DNA of 8,397 nt from an uncultured Rhodocyclaceae bacterium (lineage in GTDB: Bacteria; Pseudomonadota; Gammaproteobacteria; Burkholderiales; Rhodocyclaceae). A model generated the notes under the pieces. The model worked only from the letters and a program-made list of their open reading frames with translations, was not told where the DNA came from and made no database searches. Below are positions 5,866 to 8,397 of the stretch, in pieces. The DNA lies in the NCBI GenBank assembly GCA_900549295.1, contig URNG01000123.1, positions 1 to 8,397 on the forward strand. The letters run 5' to 3'. The translations under genes and the position numbers were made by a program. Within the stretch, counting starts at the first letter, position 1, and each line of letters begins with the position of its first letter.

Positions 5866-6636
5866 TTATTTTTCCAGGTAATTGGCGATCCGCACGTAAT
5901 CCTCCACCGGCAGGTCTTCCGGGCGCAGGGTGGGGGCGATGGACAGGGCGGCGAAGCCGGCGTCGTCGAGGATGCCTTTGAGGTTGTTGCGCAGCATCTT
6001 GCGGCGCTGGGCGAAGGCGGACTGGACCACCTGGGCGAAACGTTCATCGCTGCGGGCGGTCAGCAGTTTCGGCGCTTTGGGGATGAGGCGCACCACCGCC
6101 GAATCGACCTTGGGCGGCGGGTCGAAGTTTTCCGGCGGGACGTCGAGCAGCCATTCCAGCCAGAAGCGGTATTGCAGCATCACCGTCAGGCGGCCGTAGT
6201 CGGCGCAGCCGGGTTCGGCGACCATGCGCTCGACGACTTCCTTTTGCAGCATGAAATGCATGTCGCGCACCTGCTGGCCGTAGCTGGCGAGGTGAAAGAG
6301 CAGCGGCGTCGAGATGTTGTAGGGCAGGTTGCCGATCAGGCGCAGGTTCTGGCCGAGGCTGGAGAAATCGAAAGCCAGCGCGTCGCCCGCGTGGATGCTC
6401 AGGCGCTGCGGCGAATGCTGTTGCCGCAAACGCTCGATCAGGTCGCGGTCGATTTCGACGACGTGCAGGCGATCCAGACGTTCCAGCAATGGCCGGGTCA
6501 GCGCCCCCAGGCCGGGGCCGATTTCGACCACGGTATCGGCGCGGGCCGGGTCGAGCGCGCTGACGATGGCGGCGATGATGCCCTGATCGACGAGAAAGTT
6601 CTGGCCGAACCGCTTCCTGGCGACGTGCGCTTTCAT
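5866..6636 (-). CDS. rsmA: 16S rRNA (adenine1518-N6/adenine1519-N6)-dimethyltransferase RsmA (KsgA)
   Basis: 256 residues, ATG start at 6636, TAA stop at 5866. By family knowledge this enzyme uses S-adenosylmethionine to dimethylate two adjacent adenines in the 3'-terminal helix of 16S rRNA, a late checkpoint of small-subunit assembly in the cytoplasm. Visible motifs: KRFGQNFL (8-15) at the N-terminus; the SAM-binding motif VVEIGPGLGALT (36-47); acidic EID at 61-63; HAGDAL (82-87); the catalytic NLPYNIST (103-110); FDPPPKVDSAV (171-181); and FAQRRKMLRNNL (208-219) in the C-terminal helical domain. The length is slightly under the usual 265-275. It follows pdxA in the conserved order but is separated from it by 163 bp carrying a palindromic repeat. 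The bases before its ATG show only a weak Shine-Dalgarno. Loss of this enzyme gives kasugamycin resistance in known species. Confidence 0.97.
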   Translation of the reverse strand: MKAHVARKRFGQNFLVDQGIIAAIVSALDPARADTVVEIGPGLGALTRPLLERLDRLHVVEIDRDLIERLRQQHSPQRLSIHAGDALAFDFSSLGQNLRLIGNLPYNISTPLLFHLASYGQQVRDMHFMLQKEVVERMVAEPGCADYGRLTVMLQYRFWLEWLLDVPPENFDPPPKVDSAVVRLIPKAPKLLTARSDERFAQVVQSAFAQRRKMLRNNLKGILDDAGFAALSIAPTLRPEDLPVEDYVRIANYLEK

Positions 6637-6665
6637 GCAGAAAGTCCCGGTTGGTGGCGGGCGGA

Positions 6666-6788
6666 TTCACCGCAGAGGCGCGGAGGAAAGGAGTTTCGCG
6701 GAGAAAAGCAAAGGCGAAAAAGTGCATATCGCCCCCGCTTTTGCCTTCCTCTGCGCCTCTCCGCGCCCTCCGCGACTCTGCGGTAAAA
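6666..6788. repeat. Palindromic repeat (CCGCAGAG type) between pdxA and rsmA
   Basis: The left arm starts TTCACCGCAGAGGCGCGGAG (6666-6685) and the right arm ends CCTCCGCGACTCTGCGGTAA (6767-6786). ACCGCAGAG (6669-6677) pairs perfectly with CTCTGCGGT (6776-6784), and more GCGCGGAG/CTCCGCGC-type pairing lies inside. The element fills most of the 163-bp gap between pdxA and rsmA and lacks a coding frame of its own. Its wording is typical of dispersed non-coding repeats in GC-rich bacteria. It could fold in the polycistronic mRNA and alter rsmA expression. Confidence 0.7.
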
Positions 6789-6799
6789 CTTTTCGCTTT

Positions 6800-7807
6800 T
6801 CATGCCGCCCTCCGCTCCGCCATGCGCGCCGCTTCGGCGACGGCGGCGAACAGGCTGCCGGGGTCGGCCTTGCCGGTGCCGGCCAACGTCAGCGCGGTGC
6901 CGTGGTCGACCGAGGTGCGGATGATGGGCAGGCCGAGGGTGACGTTGATGCCGTTGCCGAAGGTGGCGTACTTGAGCGCGGTCAGCCCCTGGTCGTGGTA
7001 CATGGCGAGCACGGCGTCGCCGCCGGCCAGCACCGGCGGGGTGAACATCGTGTCGGCGGGATGTGGGCCGGAGAGTTGCAGCCCTTCGCCGCGCAGTTTG
7101 TCCAGCACAGGCGTGATGACCTCGATTTCCTCGCGCCCGAGATAGCCGCCTTCGCCGGCGTGCGGGTTCAACCCGGCGACCAGGATGCGCGGTTCGGCGA
7201 GGCCGTATTTGCGGCGCAGATCAGTGTCGAGAATACGCAGGATGCGTTCGAGCAGGTCGGCGGTGATGGCGGCCGGCACGTCCTTGAGCGGCAGGTGTGT
7301 GGTGGCGAGCGCGACGCGCAGCGGGCCGCGTTCGGTATCGCCGGCCAGCATCATGACGACCAGCGGCGTGTCGGTTTTTTCGGCGAGGTATTCGGTGTGG
7401 CCGGTGAAGGGGATGCCGGCTTCGTTGATGACGCCCTTGTGCACCGGCGCGGTGGCCATCGCCGCGAATTCGCCGCGCTGGCAGCCGGCCAGCGCCCGGT
7501 CGAGCAGGGCAAGGACATAGGGGCCGTTGGCCGGGTCGAGTCTGCCGGGCTGCGCCGGTGCGGCCAAGGGCAAATGCAGCACGTCAAGGCAACCGGCGGC
7601 GCTCGGCTGGCCGGGGGCGTAGTCGCGCAAGGTGACGGTGCTGCCGAGGGCGGCGGCGCGTTCGGCGAGCAAGGCGCGGTCGCACAAGACGACCGGCTGC
7701 CCGGCGCCGTTCCAGTCCGCCAGTTTGAGGCACAATTCCGGCCCGATGCCCGCCGGTTCGCCGCTGGTGACGGCGATGACGGGCAGGGCCGCAGTGCCTG
7801 CGCTCAC
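6800..7807 (-). CDS. pdxA: 4-hydroxythreonine-4-phosphate dehydrogenase PdxA
   Basis: 335 residues, close to the usual 325-340. By family knowledge PdxA oxidises 4-phosphohydroxy-L-threonine with NAD+ in the DXP-dependent pathway to pyridoxal 5'-phosphate; the decarboxylated product feeds PdxJ. It is a cytosolic, divalent-metal-dependent homodimer. Visible motifs: TSGEPAGIGPEL (14-25), APVHKGVI (120-127), FTGHTEYLA (134-142), the metal-binding histidines H171 (TTHLPL), H216 (NPHAGEGG) and H271 (YHDQGLTALK), which sit at a constant offset of 5 from the E. coli residues, and GLPIIRTSVDHGTA (292-305). The start is GTG at 7807-7805, sharing GTGA with the surA stop; this gives the expected N-terminus just ahead of LPVIAVTSGEP. 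The 4-bp overlap indicates translational coupling with surA. The stop is TGA at 6802-6800. Confidence 0.97.
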   Translation of the reverse strand: MSAGTAALPVIAVTSGEPAGIGPELCLKLADWNGAGQPVVLCDRALLAERAAALGSTVTLRDYAPGQPSAAGCLDVLHLPLAAPAQPGRLDPANGPYVLALLDRALAGCQRGEFAAMATAPVHKGVINEAGIPFTGHTEYLAEKTDTPLVVMMLAGDTERGPLRVALATTHLPLKDVPAAITADLLERILRILDTDLRRKYGLAEPRILVAGLNPHAGEGGYLGREEIEVITPVLDKLRGEGLQLSGPHPADTMFTPPVLAGGDAVLAMYHDQGLTALKYATFGNGINVTLGLPIIRTSVDHGTALTLAGTGKADPGSLFAAVAEAARMAERRAA

Positions 7808-8397
7808 CGTTCTTTCTCCAGGCGGTTTTCCACGTAGGTGCGGTCGCGCAGCTGGCGCAGCCAGTCCTGATAGGCGACTTCGACCTTGCGCTCGCGGATT
7901 GACTGGCGCGCGTTCATGCGCTGGCGCTCGTCGGTCACGTCACGATCGCGCCGCTCCAGCACCTGAATGAGGTGCATGCCGAAGGGCGATTGCACGATGC
8001 CGCTGACTTCGTTCGGCTGCAAGGCATCCATCGCGCGCTCGAAATCCGGCACGGTGTCGCCCGGATTCAGCCAGCCCAGGTCGCCGCCCTTGGCCGCCGA
8101 TCCGTCCTGCGAAAAGATGCGCGCCTGCTCGGCGAAGTCCATGCCGTTGGCGATGCGCTCGCGCACGGTTTCCAGACGATGGCGCGCTTCGGCCTCGGAA
8201 GTCACTTCATTGGTGCGCACCAGGATGTGACGGGCGTGCGTCTGGCGCACCGACGCCGGTTGATCGCCGCCGCGCTTTTCCACCAGTTTGATGATGTGGA
8301 ATCCGGCCGAAGAGCGCAGCAGATCGCTGATCTGCCCCGGCTGCAGGCGGGCGGCGGTTTCGGCGTAGAGAGTGGGCAGGCCGTCCAGCCGCCGCCA
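7804..8397 (-). CDS. surA: Periplasmic chaperone / peptidyl-prolyl isomerase SurA (N-terminal part missing)
   Basis: The frame is open to the window edge at 8397, so only the last 197 residues are visible; ATG at 8283 is internal. By family knowledge SurA is a periplasmic chaperone that brings unfolded outer-membrane proteins to the BAM complex and carries two parvulin-type isomerase domains. Residues 1-41 of the fragment are the end of the first parvulin domain (LDGLPTLYAE, then SSAGFHIIKL). A complete second parvulin domain follows: HARHIL (54-59), FSQDGSAAKGGDLGW (95-109) and SPFGMHLIQV (137-146). The C-terminal helical tail (157-197) is rich in Arg and Glu and ends RLEKER, as in the family. 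It is followed directly by pdxA with a 4-bp overlap. The signal peptide and N-terminal chaperone domain lie outside the window, where lptD would be expected upstream. Confidence 0.95.
   Translation of the reverse strand, partial: WRRLDGLPTLYAETAARLQPGQISDLLRSSAGFHIIKLVEKRGGDQPASVRQTHARHILVRTNEVTSEAEARHRLETVRERIANGMDFAEQARIFSQDGSAAKGGDLGWLNPGDTVPDFERAMDALQPNEVSGIVQSPFGMHLIQVLERRDRDVTDERQRMNARQSIRERKVEVAYQDWLRQLRDRTYVENRLEKER

Noticed and set aside
5835..6047. Upstream extension of the small membrane gene into rsmA
   Set aside because: It would overlap rsmA out of frame, and the AGGAG site at 5844-5840 marks the ATG at 5834 as the start.
5827..6786. Plus-strand open frame of 319 codons
   Set aside because: It is antisense to rsmA, which has all family motifs; no motif or ribosome binding site supports it.
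6635..7837. Long plus-strand open frame of 400 codons
   Set aside because: It lies antisense to pdxA and the gap before rsmA, both securely identified; its Gly/Gln/Arg-rich sequence is typical of the complement of a GC-rich gene.

Overview
The window reads as high-GC proteobacterial chromosome, most likely betaproteobacterial. That placement is inferred from the surA-pdxA-rsmA gene order, the GC-rich codon use and the style of the dispersed palindromic repeats; no rRNA or other strict phylogenetic marker is present.

Layout. (1) Positions 1-3382, plus strand: the 3' part of a large type V autotransporter gene. It has a beta-helical passenger made of PATR-type repeats, including perfectly phased 68-residue (204-bp) units, then an autochaperone-like stretch, a linker and a C-terminal 12-strand-type beta-barrel. 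The 5' end, with the signal peptide, lies outside the window. (2) Positions 3383-3890: a 508-bp non-coding stretch with a long imperfect palindrome, a CCTCTCCC-type dispersed repeat that is also a G-quadruplex motif, and a strong ribosome binding site at its right end. (3) Positions 3891-5219, plus strand: a stand-alone 442-residue protein whose middle resembles the helical pore-forming domain (domain I) of Cry-type delta-endotoxins. It has no Cry domains II and III and is lower in GC than the housekeeping genes. (4) Positions 5220-5459: a GC-rich hairpin after that gene, an inverted copy of the CCTCTCCC repeat, and a CGTTCG-type dispersed palindrome. (5) Positions 5460-5834, minus strand: a small three-helix membrane protein gene split by one in-frame amber codon. 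(6) Positions 5866-8397, minus strand: rsmA (ksgA), pdxA and the 3' part of surA, in the classic order surA-pdxA-rsmA. surA and pdxA overlap by 4 bp, while a palindromic repeat separates pdxA from rsmA.

How it fits together. The minus-strand cluster is an ordinary housekeeping operon joining outer-membrane protein folding (SurA), vitamin B6 synthesis (PdxA) and ribosome maturation (RsmA). SurA is a general chaperone for outer-membrane barrels, so it could serve autotransporters such as the one here, but the two genes are not in one operon. The accessory part is the segment between the autotransporter and the operon: a Cry-like gene bracketed by inverted repeat elements, next to a decaying or readthrough membrane gene. 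The most notable observations are the Cry-domain-I-like single-domain protein and the amber-interrupted membrane gene.
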